Positions 1 to 8,571 of a stretch of 51,420 nucleotides of DNA are shown here, piece after piece. The DNA is from CAYFVR01 sp964346545. Lineage in GTDB: Bacteria; Desulfobacterota; Desulfobacteria; Desulfobacterales; Desulfococcaceae. Every line of letters starts with the position of its first letter. The stretch's first letter is position 1. The notes below the pieces were generated by a model that saw only the letters and a program-made list of their open reading frames with translations, had not been told where the DNA came from and did not search any database. The stretch spans positions 1 through 51,420 of the forward strand of contig CAYFVR010000002.1 of NCBI GenBank assembly GCA_964346545.1, in the 5' to 3' direction. The translations under genes and the position numbers were made by a program.

Positions 1-637
1 AGAGCCGGGCAAGAACAACGTCGGCCCCCATGAGCAAATCTTCGTACCGCACGTGGAACACGGCTCGGCCGGCCGAGGATTCGCGAACCGCCCGCTGGAT
101 GCCCGCCCACCGTCGGGCGGCCTGGGTCGGGTCCGACGCCATGGGACGGTTCGAATCCACATTGACGGCCCGCTTCTTGGAGGCGAACACGGCCCGTCCG
201 TCCCGAAAGATGTGCACGACCGGGGCATCGGGCCAAATCCGGCGGAGTTCCGGGAGATATCCGGTGAGGAGCCCCTGCTTCAGGATCGCGAATTTCGGCG
301 GGCGCCCCGCGCCTCGGGCCGCCCGAGCGGCCGCGTCCAGAAGCCCGCGCGTAAAAGATTCCAGCGTGACCGCGGGGTCTTTGGATGCCATTTCTCGAAA
401 GAGGGCCGAACCGTCGAAGCTCCATTCGGCCAGACGCCGGTCCTCCCGAACCATCCTTTCCAATGCGGCGCCCTCGGGCGGGCGGCCGTTCCGTCGAAGG
501 TGATCCATGGCGGCCAAAGGATACTCCGCCTCCAGGCTCACGAACAATTCGGGATGGGCGTTCAGAATCGAAGCCAGCAGAGTGGACCCCGATCGGGAGT
601 CGTAGATCAGAAAACCGATGGAAGGTTGCATCGTCAT
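1..637 (-). CDS. Sulfotransferase family protein (3' end beyond the window)
   Basis: Partial gene; 212 codons are visible before the window edge. Near the N terminus (residues about 12-21) it shows YDSRSGSTLL, the 5'-phosphosulfate-binding loop of PAPS-dependent sulfotransferases, and further on HIFRDGRAVFASKK, which matches the 3'-phosphate-binding region. The family moves sulfate from PAPS to hydroxyl or amino groups of sugars or other acceptors. The ATG at 637 is followed by a second in-frame ATG at 631; either could be used. It lies 16 bp after the flippase stop on the same strand, at the end of the visible EPS operon, so sulfation of the polysaccharide is the likely role. Acceptor specificity cannot be read from the sequence. 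Confidence 0.82.
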   Translation of the reverse strand, partial: MTMQPSIGFLIYDSRSGSTLLASILNAHPELFVSLEAEYPLAAMDHLRRNGRPPEGAALERMVREDRRLAEWSFDGSALFREMASKDPAVTLESFTRGLLDAAARAARGAGRPPKFAILKQGLLTGYLPELRRIWPDAPVVHIFRDGRAVFASKKRAVNVDSNRPMASDPTQAARRWAGIQRAVRESSAGRAVFHVRYEDLLMGADVVLARL

Positions 638-653
638 CGTTTCGGTTGGGATA

Positions 654-2231
654 TCAAATTTTTAGCTCTTCGGGGGTTTCGCGCAAATGGGAGGCCGCCC
701 ATCGCCGGACGGAAGAGTCCGCCAGAAACTGCGGAAGCATCCGGTCGAAATAGGCCATGTCCTGGGTGTTCAGCAATCCGAAGCGAACCACGCCCGCCAG
801 GTATCCGACGGCGACGACGGGGAGCATGACCGGGACCAGCCAGGGCGACAGTAGATAAGCCTGCTGGAGCAGGAGGCCGCCCGCGGCGGCGCAGAAAAGC
901 GCGACGCCCATGGAGCGAAGGGGAAAGCGAAGGCGCATGTGGGGTTTCAGGAAGAGGACGGCCAAGGAAAAACTCACCACGTGGCCCGTTGCCGTGGCGT
1001 ACACGGCCCCCATGAAACCGTGCTCGGGAATCCAATGGTAATTCAGCAACACGTTGAGGCCGCCTCCCACCGCGCTGATGAGAAACTGATTCCAGGTCCG
1101 GCCGAACGCGCCCACCAGACAGGTGTAGAAGGGCACGCCAAACGCCCGCATCACCATGAGCAGGGCCAGCCAGGCCAGGGCGGGCGAAGCGGCCAGATAC
1201 CGATCTCCGGCGATCACCACGATGGCCAGCGGCGACAGAACGGACATCCACGCCGCCAACGGAATCAGAAACCAGAACAGATGTTTGACCATGAAGGCGA
1301 ACAGGGCTTCGAGACGCCGAACATTCCCGTCGGCGAAAAATTCGGCCGACGCCGGAAACATTACGGATTTCAGCAACGTGGGGACGAAGACCAGCATCAG
1401 GGCCGCGTTGCGGGCCACTTCGTAAAAGCTGAGTTCCTCCGGCCCCTTGCCCATTCCGGCCAGCATGATCTGATCGGTGTAGGTGTAAACGAGATGGAAT
1501 AGATGGGAAAGAATCAACGGGATTCCGAACGCCAGGACGGGCTTGACTTCGCCTATCGCGTCCCGAAACGTCGGCCGGTCCAATGCGGAACGAACAATTC
1601 GAAAATAATGGAAAAAAATGGCAAGCGCGATCACGGCGAAGGCGATTTGCTGCGAAACCACGATGCCGAGGAGCCGATAGCCCATAAGGGCCGCGATGAT
1701 CGGCAGACCGGCGGATGCGAAGGCGCCGAGGATTCGCACCGCCAACAACGCCCGCCAGGCCTGAAAACCCTGGAGCGCGTTTCCGAACGGCCCCTCGATG
1801 GCCTGGATGGCGATGCCGACCAGCAAAAGACGCAACAGCCAGTGGATTTCGTCCGGAGGAACATGGGCCGCAGCGGGATAGCCCGCCAGAAACCCGGCCA
1901 ACTCGTTTTCGAAAAGAAACAGTCCGAAAACGCTCAGGCCGATGGTCACCATGCGAATCAGCGCGGCCGCCCCGATGGTTGAACCGATCCTTCGCCGGTC
2001 CTTCGTCGCCTTGGAGGCCGCCAGGGATCGAACGACGGCGGCCCCCGTTCCCATCTGGATGAACGTGCCCAGCGTTTCCCGGACAATGCCGAAAAATCCG
2101 AGAACGCCGTACAACTCCGGCCCCAAGACCCGGGTCACCACCATCATGCGGGGAATCCGCAGGCCGTTCTCGACGACGGCGGCGGCCGTGCCGGTCCACA
2201 TCCCCTCCCAGACTTTTTTGGTCAGGCTCAT
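654..2231 (-). CDS. Wzx-like polysaccharide flippase (MOP superfamily)
   Basis: A 525-residue integral membrane protein with about a dozen or more hydrophobic segments. The N terminus has the pattern of oligosaccharide flippases: a basic start, then GMWTGTAAAVVENGLRIPRM and RVLGPELYGVLGFFG. Wzx proteins move undecaprenyl-linked repeat units across the inner membrane. The start at 2231 is chosen because its ATGA overlaps the stop of the upstream glycosyltransferase by 4 bp, implying translational coupling; a longer reading frame that extends upstream of it is only out-of-frame sequence of that glycosyltransferase. The position inside the exosortase-type EPS locus fits lipid-linked repeat-unit export. 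Assignment to the fold is firm; the substrate is unknown. Confidence 0.88.
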   Translation of the reverse strand: MSLTKKVWEGMWTGTAAAVVENGLRIPRMMVVTRVLGPELYGVLGFFGIVRETLGTFIQMGTGAAVVRSLAASKATKDRRRIGSTIGAAALIRMVTIGLSVFGLFLFENELAGFLAGYPAAAHVPPDEIHWLLRLLLVGIAIQAIEGPFGNALQGFQAWRALLAVRILGAFASAGLPIIAALMGYRLLGIVVSQQIAFAVIALAIFFHYFRIVRSALDRPTFRDAIGEVKPVLAFGIPLILSHLFHLVYTYTDQIMLAGMGKGPEELSFYEVARNAALMLVFVPTLLKSVMFPASAEFFADGNVRRLEALFAFMVKHLFWFLIPLAAWMSVLSPLAIVVIAGDRYLAASPALAWLALLMVMRAFGVPFYTCLVGAFGRTWNQFLISAVGGGLNVLLNYHWIPEHGFMGAVYATATGHVVSFSLAVLFLKPHMRLRFPLRSMGVALFCAAAGGLLLQQAYLLSPWLVPVMLPVVAVGYLAGVVRFGLLNTQDMAYFDRMLPQFLADSSVRRWAASHLRETPEELKI

Positions 2232-3433
2232 GGCTTCCGAAACAGTTCTTCGAGGATGGAAAGATGATGTTCCCAGGCGTAGCGGGCCTCGATGGCCGCC
2301 CGCGCGTTGGCGCCCATTCGCGCACGCGCCTCCGGGTCCGCGAGAAGGGACAGGACCGCCTTTGCGAATTCCCGCTCGCCGGAAACGATCGCCAATTCTT
2401 TTCCGGCTTCGGCCCGGATGCCTTCCGCCCCTTCCGGGGTGGTCGCGACGGCCTTGCCCATGGCCATGCCTTCGAGCACCTTGTTCTGAATGCCCCGGGC
2501 GATGCGAAGCGGCGCGACGCAGACGTCGGCCAGGGCCACGTAGTCGCGGACATCCTCCACGAAGCCGGTGACCGCGACGCCATCCTCCGTCTCCAGCGAA
2601 CGCACTTCCGGGGTCGGTCGGTTTCCCACGACGTAGAAGACGGCGTCCGGATGGACTTTCCGGATTTCCGGAAACACGCGGCGGGCGAACCAGATCGCGC
2701 CTTCGGCGTTGGGGCGGTAGTCCATGGCGCCGGTGAAGACCAGAACCGAACCGTTTTTGGATAACGGACTCGCATGGTCCGGGCGGAAATAATCGGCATC
2801 GACTCCGTTGGGCACGGCCATGACGTTGCCGGCGGGAATGCGCTCCAGAAAAAGACGCCGCTCCGATTCGCTGACCAGTAGAAGCCGATCGAAATTCAGG
2901 GAAATCCGCTTTTCGTAGGCCTCCAGAAAACGGGCCTCCCGGCGGTAGATCCACCCCGCGGGGCCCCGGCGATCCCCGGCGTACTGCCGCCATTTGAGGG
3001 AATCCATGTCCACCAAGTCCATGATCCGGACGGCGCTTCGCAATCCCCGACCCCAATGGCGGGATCGGAAAAGATATTCGGCCGTCGGGGACGAACAGCA
3101 GAATACCGCGTCGATCCGGTCGCGGTCCAGGAGCCGGTCGATGTCCCGTTGCAGCGATCGGGAATAAAAATACGGCACCGACATGGCCTGTCCCGTCGCA
3201 AGCGCGGAAAGGGAGAGAATTTTCTCGATTCCCGGACGAATCTCGGAAAAAAGGACGGCTTCCGCACGGCCGGCCAAAGTTTCGACGTGGACCCGATCTT
3301 GGGGATCGTCCACCAGACAGGCCAGCCAGACCCGATGACGCCGGGAGAGAAAACGCAGAAGGTGATGGGAGCGGATTTTGTCCCCCTTGTTGGGCGGATA
3401 GGGAATCCGGTGGCAAATCATCAGGATGTTCAT
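2228..3433 (-). CDS. TIGR03087-type sugar transferase, exosortase/PEP-CTERM-associated
   Basis: A 401-residue GT-B glycosyltransferase. The N terminus (ILMICHRIPYPPNKGDKIR, then the SHHLLRFLSRRHRVWL and CLVDDPQD region) is highly characteristic of the TIGR03087 family, which occurs with exosortase/EpsH systems. The C-terminal half has the retaining GT4 E-x7-E type element around residues 321-337 (LEGMAMGKAVATTPEG). It would add a sugar from a nucleotide donor to the growing repeat unit on the cytoplasmic face of the inner membrane. The stop overlaps the flippase start by 4 bp; 57 bp separate it from the FemAB-like gene upstream. Family membership is strong; donor and acceptor are unknown. Confidence 0.9.
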   Translation of the reverse strand: MNILMICHRIPYPPNKGDKIRSHHLLRFLSRRHRVWLACLVDDPQDRVHVETLAGRAEAVLFSEIRPGIEKILSLSALATGQAMSVPYFYSRSLQRDIDRLLDRDRIDAVFCCSSPTAEYLFRSRHWGRGLRSAVRIMDLVDMDSLKWRQYAGDRRGPAGWIYRREARFLEAYEKRISLNFDRLLLVSESERRLFLERIPAGNVMAVPNGVDADYFRPDHASPLSKNGSVLVFTGAMDYRPNAEGAIWFARRVFPEIRKVHPDAVFYVVGNRPTPEVRSLETEDGVAVTGFVEDVRDYVALADVCVAPLRIARGIQNKVLEGMAMGKAVATTPEGAEGIRAEAGKELAIVSGEREFAKAVLSLLADPEARARMGANARAAIEARYAWEHHLSILEELFRKP

Positions 3434-3490
3434 CGGACAACGGAACCTTCCGTCAACGGGGAAGCGGAGGAGCGGGAAACCAAAATCGGG

Positions 3491-4567
3491 TCAAAGATCG
3501 ATGCCGCGTCGGATCGCCGGTCCCAACCGGCGGGACCAGGAAACCGGCATCCGCTTCCAGAGTTCGATGATTCGGTCGAAGCGGCCCGAATCGTACCCTC
3601 CCTGGGCATCCTCCGGCTCGGAAGCGCCCCGAAGCCGGAGGGAATACCAATGGATCGGAACCGGTTCGGCGCCCCATTGCTTTTTGAAGCGATAGGTGCC
3701 TTCGTCGGGCGTGGATCGGCCGAAATCGAAAACGCGGTATCCGTGTTCGCAGGCGTGGGACAGCATGGTCCAGTACAGAAGCATGTTGGGACTCTTCTTG
3801 TTGTACTCCCGAAGCGCCGATGCCCATGGATTGGCCAGAACGTCCCGGAATCCAACGACCAAACCGCATGCCGCCGGGGAACCGTCCCGGTCGTAAACCA
3901 TCACGATTCGGGTCCGATCCGGAAATTCCCGGACGACGTTTTCCACCAGCCGGCGGGAATGGACCGGGGAACCCAGATCCCGCATGTTCCGGACGAACAC
4001 CGCGTAGAAATCGTCCATGAGTTCCAGGGAACCGACTCGCGCCCGAAGCCCCTCCTTCGCCGGTTTCCGAATTTGGCTGCGCAGCTTGGATTTGAAGCCG
4101 GACATCAGTTCCTCCGGGGAAGACGGAAGGGACAGCAACATCCGGACCTTGTGATTCCGGGATTCGGGAAGATTCGCGGCGAAACGGTCTTCGAACGCCG
4201 CAAGGGCCGAGGCTTGACGGATTTCCAGGCGGGAGATCCGAAATTGGCGCCCCAAGTCCCGGGCCGCCTCGAACAGGGCCAATTCGGCCCGGGGGGAATC
4301 GGCGAGAATGCCGCCGATGTCGAAAAACGGGATCGAAACCAGCCGATTTCCGAACAGCGGGCTTTCGATCCGGACAAGCGGAAGGATTCCCGCCGGATTT
4401 CCTTCGGTCCCGCGGCAAATCAGAAAAAAGGGCCGATGCCCGTAACTATTCCGAACGACCCTTCCCCAGCCGTGACGATGATAGAGATTCGCGCGGGGAT
4501 GGTCGGAAACATACCGTTCCCATTGGCGGACGGGCAACGTTTTAGCGTCATGGATCTCAATCTTCAT
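3491..4567 (-). CDS. FemAB-like GNAT-fold protein of exosortase loci (TIGR03019-like)
   Basis: A 358-residue protein resembling the FemAB/acyl-transfer family found in PEP-CTERM EPS loci. Visible landmarks are HPRANLYHRHGWGRVVRNSYGH near the start (the 'W..v....gh' pattern of FemAB proteins), a central basic stretch FKSKLRSQIRKPAKEGLRAR, and the C-terminal FDFGRSTPDEGTYRFKKQWG, typical of the second GNAT-like domain. Such proteins are thought to attach amino-acyl or acyl groups, here perhaps to the polysaccharide or a lipid intermediate; the chemistry in exosortase loci is not established. I take the ATG at 4567, which overlaps the upstream gene by 11 bp. An alternative start 39 bp upstream would add 13 residues unlike the family. 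Confidence 0.82.
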   Translation of the reverse strand: MKIEIHDAKTLPVRQWERYVSDHPRANLYHRHGWGRVVRNSYGHRPFFLICRGTEGNPAGILPLVRIESPLFGNRLVSIPFFDIGGILADSPRAELALFEAARDLGRQFRISRLEIRQASALAAFEDRFAANLPESRNHKVRMLLSLPSSPEELMSGFKSKLRSQIRKPAKEGLRARVGSLELMDDFYAVFVRNMRDLGSPVHSRRLVENVVREFPDRTRIVMVYDRDGSPAACGLVVGFRDVLANPWASALREYNKKSPNMLLYWTMLSHACEHGYRVFDFGRSTPDEGTYRFKKQWGAEPVPIHWYSLRLRGASEPEDAQGGYDSGRFDRIIELWKRMPVSWSRRLGPAIRRGIDL

Positions 4568-6440
4568 CGGGAAAACCGTTCTCCGAAAAAGAGGGCCGGT
4601 CGCCACCGAGTCGAAAAATCCGAACCGTGGGCCCCGGCCGTTTCACGCCGCCCTCCTCGGGCGAAAAGGTCCGAACCGGAGTCGCCCGATCGAACAGTTC
4701 CCGATAGAAACGGGCGAAAGATGGAAAGCGGGCGGCGCGGTCGGTGTTCCTCAGAAACGGTTTATATCGCAAGCTCTGCACCACGGCGTATTCGTACCCT
4801 TCCCGGACATAATATTCATAGGAGTTCACGCCCACCGGCTTCAGGGGATTTGCCATGTCGGCGTCGAATTCGGAGTCGAGCCGATGCACCCCCGCTTCCA
4901 CTTCCGCCGCCCGCCACCAGGGAAAGCGGATTTCCCGGATATCGTAGGTCTTGGACCGTTTCGCGGCGAGCAATTGGTATTCCAAATATCGTCCGTAATG
5001 GGCCGTGAACTGGCCTTCGGGATCGGCCTCTTCGCGGGCCTTTTCAATCTCCTCCCGGAGCCGCGCTTCGGAATTGACCAGAGGAACGCCGTTTTCGTCC
5101 AGCAGGATCTTCGTCCCGGCCGGAATGTGGGCTTCGATCCAGGCCTTGGCGAGGTTTCGGGTATCCTCCCGGGAGACGACCCGATTGTGGGCGACGACGG
5201 TTCCCGCGGGGATGCACAGAACCAAAACGACGAAAATTTTCGCCGAGCGCGGAGGAGGATGGCGTTCGAACCAGAAATGGATCGTCCCGGCCGCCCACAA
5301 GGCCAGAAACGGATGCAGCGGAACCTGATGGCGCACTTCGGCGTAGCCGGGATGAACGAAAATCGAAATGGTCGCAAAAATCATGGGGAAGGCGAAAAAG
5401 AGCCAGGCCGATCGCCGCCTTTCCCGAAAGAAAAGCAGGCCGAACCCGACCAGGGACAGCAGGAAAGCCGGGACGCCCATGCCTTCCCGAAGTTGATGAA
5501 CATAATCGAGGGCGCCCCGCCAATACAGCGCCAGATCGATTTCCGGGTTGTAGATGTCGGGGGCGATCTCCGACGACACGGGAGAAGCAAACGGCATGGA
5601 AATTCCCGAGACTTTTTCGATTTGATGCGCCAACATGAAAAAACTGCCGAAGGTGGCCTCGCGTCCCAGCGGATCCAGGAAATTGAAAGGCGAAACCAGA
5701 AAAAAAGTGACGTATAGCCCAACAACGCAGCCGATACCCAGGACCGCCTTCCGCCATGCGGTTCGAACCATGGGGTGGTCCGTTTTCCAGATGGCCGCCA
5801 AAATCGGCGCGAGCATCACGATGCTGTAGGTCTTGGTGGCCGTGCCGAGGCCCGCGAAAGCCACGGCGAGCGAAACATCCCGGAGACGACTCCATTTCAC
5901 GAAGCGAAGCAAAAAATAGGCCGACGCCAAGGTGAAAAAGGCGCAGGGAACGTCGGCCTTTATATCCCGACTCACCCACGCCTGCCCCGGAGAAACGGCC
6001 AGCAACAAAGCGGCCAACAATCCCGCCCGACGATCCCACAAAAGCCGGCCGATCCGATACGTCAGATAGACCATGCCCAGGCTGAAAAGGATGACCGATG
6101 CCCGACCGATCACGAAAAACGGTCCGGGATTTAGGACGAAGGAAACCGCGAAATCTTCCACGCCGCTCCAGAGTCCGAATATCCGGCCGAACACGAAGAA
6201 AATGCCATATTGAAAAAACAGCAAATACATGAAAAAGGCGGGCTTGTGAAACCAGTGAGGGTTGAGGTTTCCGCTGCCGAAGGACAGGGCTCGTTTCACG
6301 AAATGGGCTTCGTCGGGATAGTAGGAGTGGGGATAGCCGTGGGTTATCCCCCAGAACCGCAGGACGGCGGCGAAGAGAAGAATCGCCGCGATGGCGATCC
6401 AGGCTCGATTTTCCGGTTCGATTCGCGCTTTTTCGATCAT
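4557..6440 (-). CDS. ArnT/PMT-like polyprenol-phosphate-sugar glycosyltransferase
   Basis: A 627-residue membrane protein with a GT-C architecture. The first helix is followed by YPDEAHFVKRA (residues about 41-51), the acidic motif in the first periplasmic loop of PMT/ArnT enzymes, and many hydrophobic helices fill the first two thirds. The C-terminal third is soluble and probably periplasmic. Such enzymes use a polyprenyl-phosphate-linked sugar on the periplasmic side. The two GT2 enzymes directly upstream resemble polyprenyl-phosphate sugar synthases, so the three could form a pathway that makes and uses an undecaprenyl-phosphate sugar to branch the EPS. It overlaps the upstream gene by 4 bp (6437-6440). 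Confidence 0.82.
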   Translation of the reverse strand: MIEKARIEPENRAWIAIAAILLFAAVLRFWGITHGYPHSYYPDEAHFVKRALSFGSGNLNPHWFHKPAFFMYLLFFQYGIFFVFGRIFGLWSGVEDFAVSFVLNPGPFFVIGRASVILFSLGMVYLTYRIGRLLWDRRAGLLAALLLAVSPGQAWVSRDIKADVPCAFFTLASAYFLLRFVKWSRLRDVSLAVAFAGLGTATKTYSIVMLAPILAAIWKTDHPMVRTAWRKAVLGIGCVVGLYVTFFLVSPFNFLDPLGREATFGSFFMLAHQIEKVSGISMPFASPVSSEIAPDIYNPEIDLALYWRGALDYVHQLREGMGVPAFLLSLVGFGLLFFRERRRSAWLFFAFPMIFATISIFVHPGYAEVRHQVPLHPFLALWAAGTIHFWFERHPPPRSAKIFVVLVLCIPAGTVVAHNRVVSREDTRNLAKAWIEAHIPAGTKILLDENGVPLVNSEARLREEIEKAREEADPEGQFTAHYGRYLEYQLLAAKRSKTYDIREIRFPWWRAAEVEAGVHRLDSEFDADMANPLKPVGVNSYEYYVREGYEYAVVQSLRYKPFLRNTDRAARFPSFARFYRELFDRATPVRTFSPEEGGVKRPGPTVRIFRLGGDRPSFSENGFPDED

Positions 6441-7531
6441 TTTTCTCGCGCCGGGATTTCTTCCCGGTTGGAAACGGTGGACACGTCCGATCCGGACGAT
6501 GAATTCCGCCGATCCGATGCGTCAAACCCGGGCGTCTGGTGAAACTTGCTCCTTCGCCGCTCCGATCCCCGATATTCTTCCGAAAGATACCAGGAGACGG
6601 CGTATTCCTTAATATTTCGACCCTGAGTGAAGGCCAAAATCTCTCCAATCAACCCCACGCTGGCCGACTGCCCCCCCAGAACCACGAGGAGCACCGAAAC
6701 CAGCAGGAGGACCGGTCGTTCCCCCAGGGGAACGACGCCAAAAAATCGCTGGATCCCCAGATACAGCAAAAGCGCCAATCCCATGCCCACGAAAGCCATC
6801 CCTACCGCGCCGAAAAAGCGGAGCGGTTTTCTCAGAAATCGACTGGTGAGATAAAGCGTCAAAATGTCAACGATTCTCTCAAAATAATCGATAAACCCGT
6901 AGAATCCGGTCTTTCCGCGCTCCTGCCGATGCTCGCAGGCCACCTCCTTCACCGTAAACCCTCGTTTTTCGGCCAATACCGGAAGGAAGCGATAAAGATT
7001 GCCGTACAAATCGACTTCCTGGAGCACGGTTTTCCGGACGATTTTCACGGTGCAGCTCAGATCGTTATAAGTCGAACCCGTAACCCATCCCACCATCCGG
7101 TTGAAAACCTTGGACTGGAACTGGTTGAAAGAAGGATCGACCCGCCTTTTCCGCCAGGGGCTGATCACGTCGGTTTCCGCGTCCAAGGCATCCAGGCAGG
7201 CGGCAAAAGACGGCCAGGTGAGCTGCGGGTAGGAACCGCAAATCGCCACCACGTCGCCTCGAATTTCCTTGGCCGCGGCTCGAAGGCAAACCGCCTGGGA
7301 CGTCCGACGATTCAAAGAGAACAATTTGATGTCGGCCAGAATATCCCGCAATTCCGGGGCTCGGTTCCGCAGCAGCCCTTCGGTGCCGTTGGCCACGATC
7401 AGAATTTCAAACGGATCGCCCCGATCGGAGAAAACATCGTGCAATCCGCGGATATATTCCGCGAAGTCGGGCGTGTTCTCCTCCAGAAGAACGATGACGG
7501 AATGGACCAGGCCGCAAACTTCGGTCTTCAT
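6437..7531 (-). CDS. GT2 glycosyltransferase with C-terminal membrane helices
   Basis: A 364-residue protein: an N-terminal GT-A domain (VIVLLEENTPDFAEYIRGL, then EILIVANGTEGL) followed by two hydrophobic segments near residues 245-310 (FFGAVGMAFVGMGLALLLYL and LLLVSVLLVVLGG), the layout of DPM1/ArnC/GtrB-like enzymes. The usual DDGS motif is replaced by ANGT and the DxD-type site reads CGSYPQ, so the active site departs from the norm; it may be a divergent paralogue or partner of the neighbouring GT2. The C-terminal tail after the helices is charged and Ser-rich. The start at 7531 overlaps the upstream stop by 4 bp (ATGA). Function as a polyprenyl-phosphate glycosyltransferase is inferred. 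Confidence 0.75.
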   Translation of the reverse strand: MKTEVCGLVHSVIVLLEENTPDFAEYIRGLHDVFSDRGDPFEILIVANGTEGLLRNRAPELRDILADIKLFSLNRRTSQAVCLRAAAKEIRGDVVAICGSYPQLTWPSFAACLDALDAETDVISPWRKRRVDPSFNQFQSKVFNRMVGWVTGSTYNDLSCTVKIVRKTVLQEVDLYGNLYRFLPVLAEKRGFTVKEVACEHRQERGKTGFYGFIDYFERIVDILTLYLTSRFLRKPLRFFGAVGMAFVGMGLALLLYLGIQRFFGVVPLGERPVLLLVSVLLVVLGGQSASVGLIGEILAFTQGRNIKEYAVSWYLSEEYRGSERRRSKFHQTPGFDASDRRNSSSGSDVSTVSNREEIPAREK

Positions 7532-8571
7532 TCGAGATTCAAGCTCCGTTTTGTGATTTCCGGCATGTCGATATGGGACAAATCGCTCATTCCGACGATC
7601 ATCTCCCCCAGCATTCCGAGCACCAGGAGATGGGCGGAGATCATGCCGTTGAGCGCGGCGACGATCATGAAGAGGGAGGCCTTGCCCGGAGTCCAATCCA
7701 GAAGGACGGCCAGCAAGGCCAGGACCCCGAAAAAAGTCATCAGCGCCAGACACGGCAACGCGCAAAGGGCGAATCCCTTCAACGGCATGGAGGAAAAACG
7801 GATGATCAGGTTCATGGAGAAAATATCGCTGAAAACCTTGAATATCCGATTGAAGCCGTACTTGGACACGCCGAAGCGACGGGGATGATGGGTCACGGGA
7901 ATTTCGGTCACCCGGGCCCCGGTCATGCTGGCCAGGGCCGGAAAGAAGCGATGCATCTCCCCGTAGGCCTTGAGGGAACGGATGCACTCGGCCCGATAGG
8001 CTTTCAAAGAACAACCATAGTCGTGCAGCTTGACCCCCGTCGTCATGGAAATGAGGCCGTTGGCGATTCGGGAAGGCAGCACCCGTGAAAAATGGTCTTT
8101 TCGATTTTTCCGCCATCCGCTGACGATATCGTTCCCTTTCTCGAGTTCCGCCAGCAAAAGGGGAATGTCCGCGGGATCGTTCTGCAGATCGCCGTCCATG
8201 GTGACGATGATTTCCCCGCGGGCATACTCGAAGCCGGCGACCATGGCGCTGGTCTGCCCGTAATTTCGACGGAAACGAACCGCCCGGATTCCCCCGGGAT
8301 ATTTCAGGGTCAAACGATCCACGATGGCCCAGGTGTCGTCGGAGGAACCGTCGTCCACCAGCACCAGTTCCCAAGAGAACGGAAACCCCTCTCCAACGTC
8401 GAAAACCGCCTGAACCAGCCGCTCGATGGACTCCTCCTCGTTGTAGAGAGGAACGATAATGCTGAGATAAGCGGTCGCCTTTTCATCCTCCGGACCTGCG
8501 CCGCTCCGTTCCGCCGGGGGTTTCACCTTCGTCGTTTCCCCTCCATGGGAATGCCGGGTTTCGAAATTCAT
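7528..8571 (-). CDS. GT2 polyprenyl-phosphate glycosyltransferase (DPM1/ArnC-like)
   Basis: A 347-residue GT-A enzyme with canonical motifs: SIIVPLYNEEESIERL (residues about 38-53), VLVDDGSSDDTW (D73-S76) and VTMDGDLQNDP (DxD at 126-128). Two C-terminal hydrophobic helices (GFALCALPCLALMTFFGVLALLAV and SLFMIVAALNGMISAHLLVLGM regions) match DPM1/ArnC/GtrB proteins that load a sugar onto polyprenyl phosphate at the inner membrane. The first 35 residues are hydrophilic and poorly conserved. In-frame ATGs lie at 8571, 8586 and 8640; I choose 8571 because it overlaps the previous stop as ATGA and has AAGGGA upstream. It sits in a coupled run with the divergent GT2 and the GT-C enzyme. Confidence 0.88.
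   Translation of the reverse strand: MNFETRHSHGGETTKVKPPAERSGAGPEDEKATAYLSIIVPLYNEEESIERLVQAVFDVGEGFPFSWELVLVDDGSSDDTWAIVDRLTLKYPGGIRAVRFRRNYGQTSAMVAGFEYARGEIIVTMDGDLQNDPADIPLLLAELEKGNDIVSGWRKNRKDHFSRVLPSRIANGLISMTTGVKLHDYGCSLKAYRAECIRSLKAYGEMHRFFPALASMTGARVTEIPVTHHPRRFGVSKYGFNRIFKVFSDIFSMNLIIRFSSMPLKGFALCALPCLALMTFFGVLALLAVLLDWTPGKASLFMIVAALNGMISAHLLVLGMLGEMIVGMSDLSHIDMPEITKRSLNLE

Noticed and set aside
654..3440. A 928-codon minus-strand frame spanning the flippase and the TIGR03087-type glycosyltransferase
   Set aside because: Only its second half is the flippase; the first part is an out-of-frame reading of the glycosyltransferase, whose own frame is strongly conserved.
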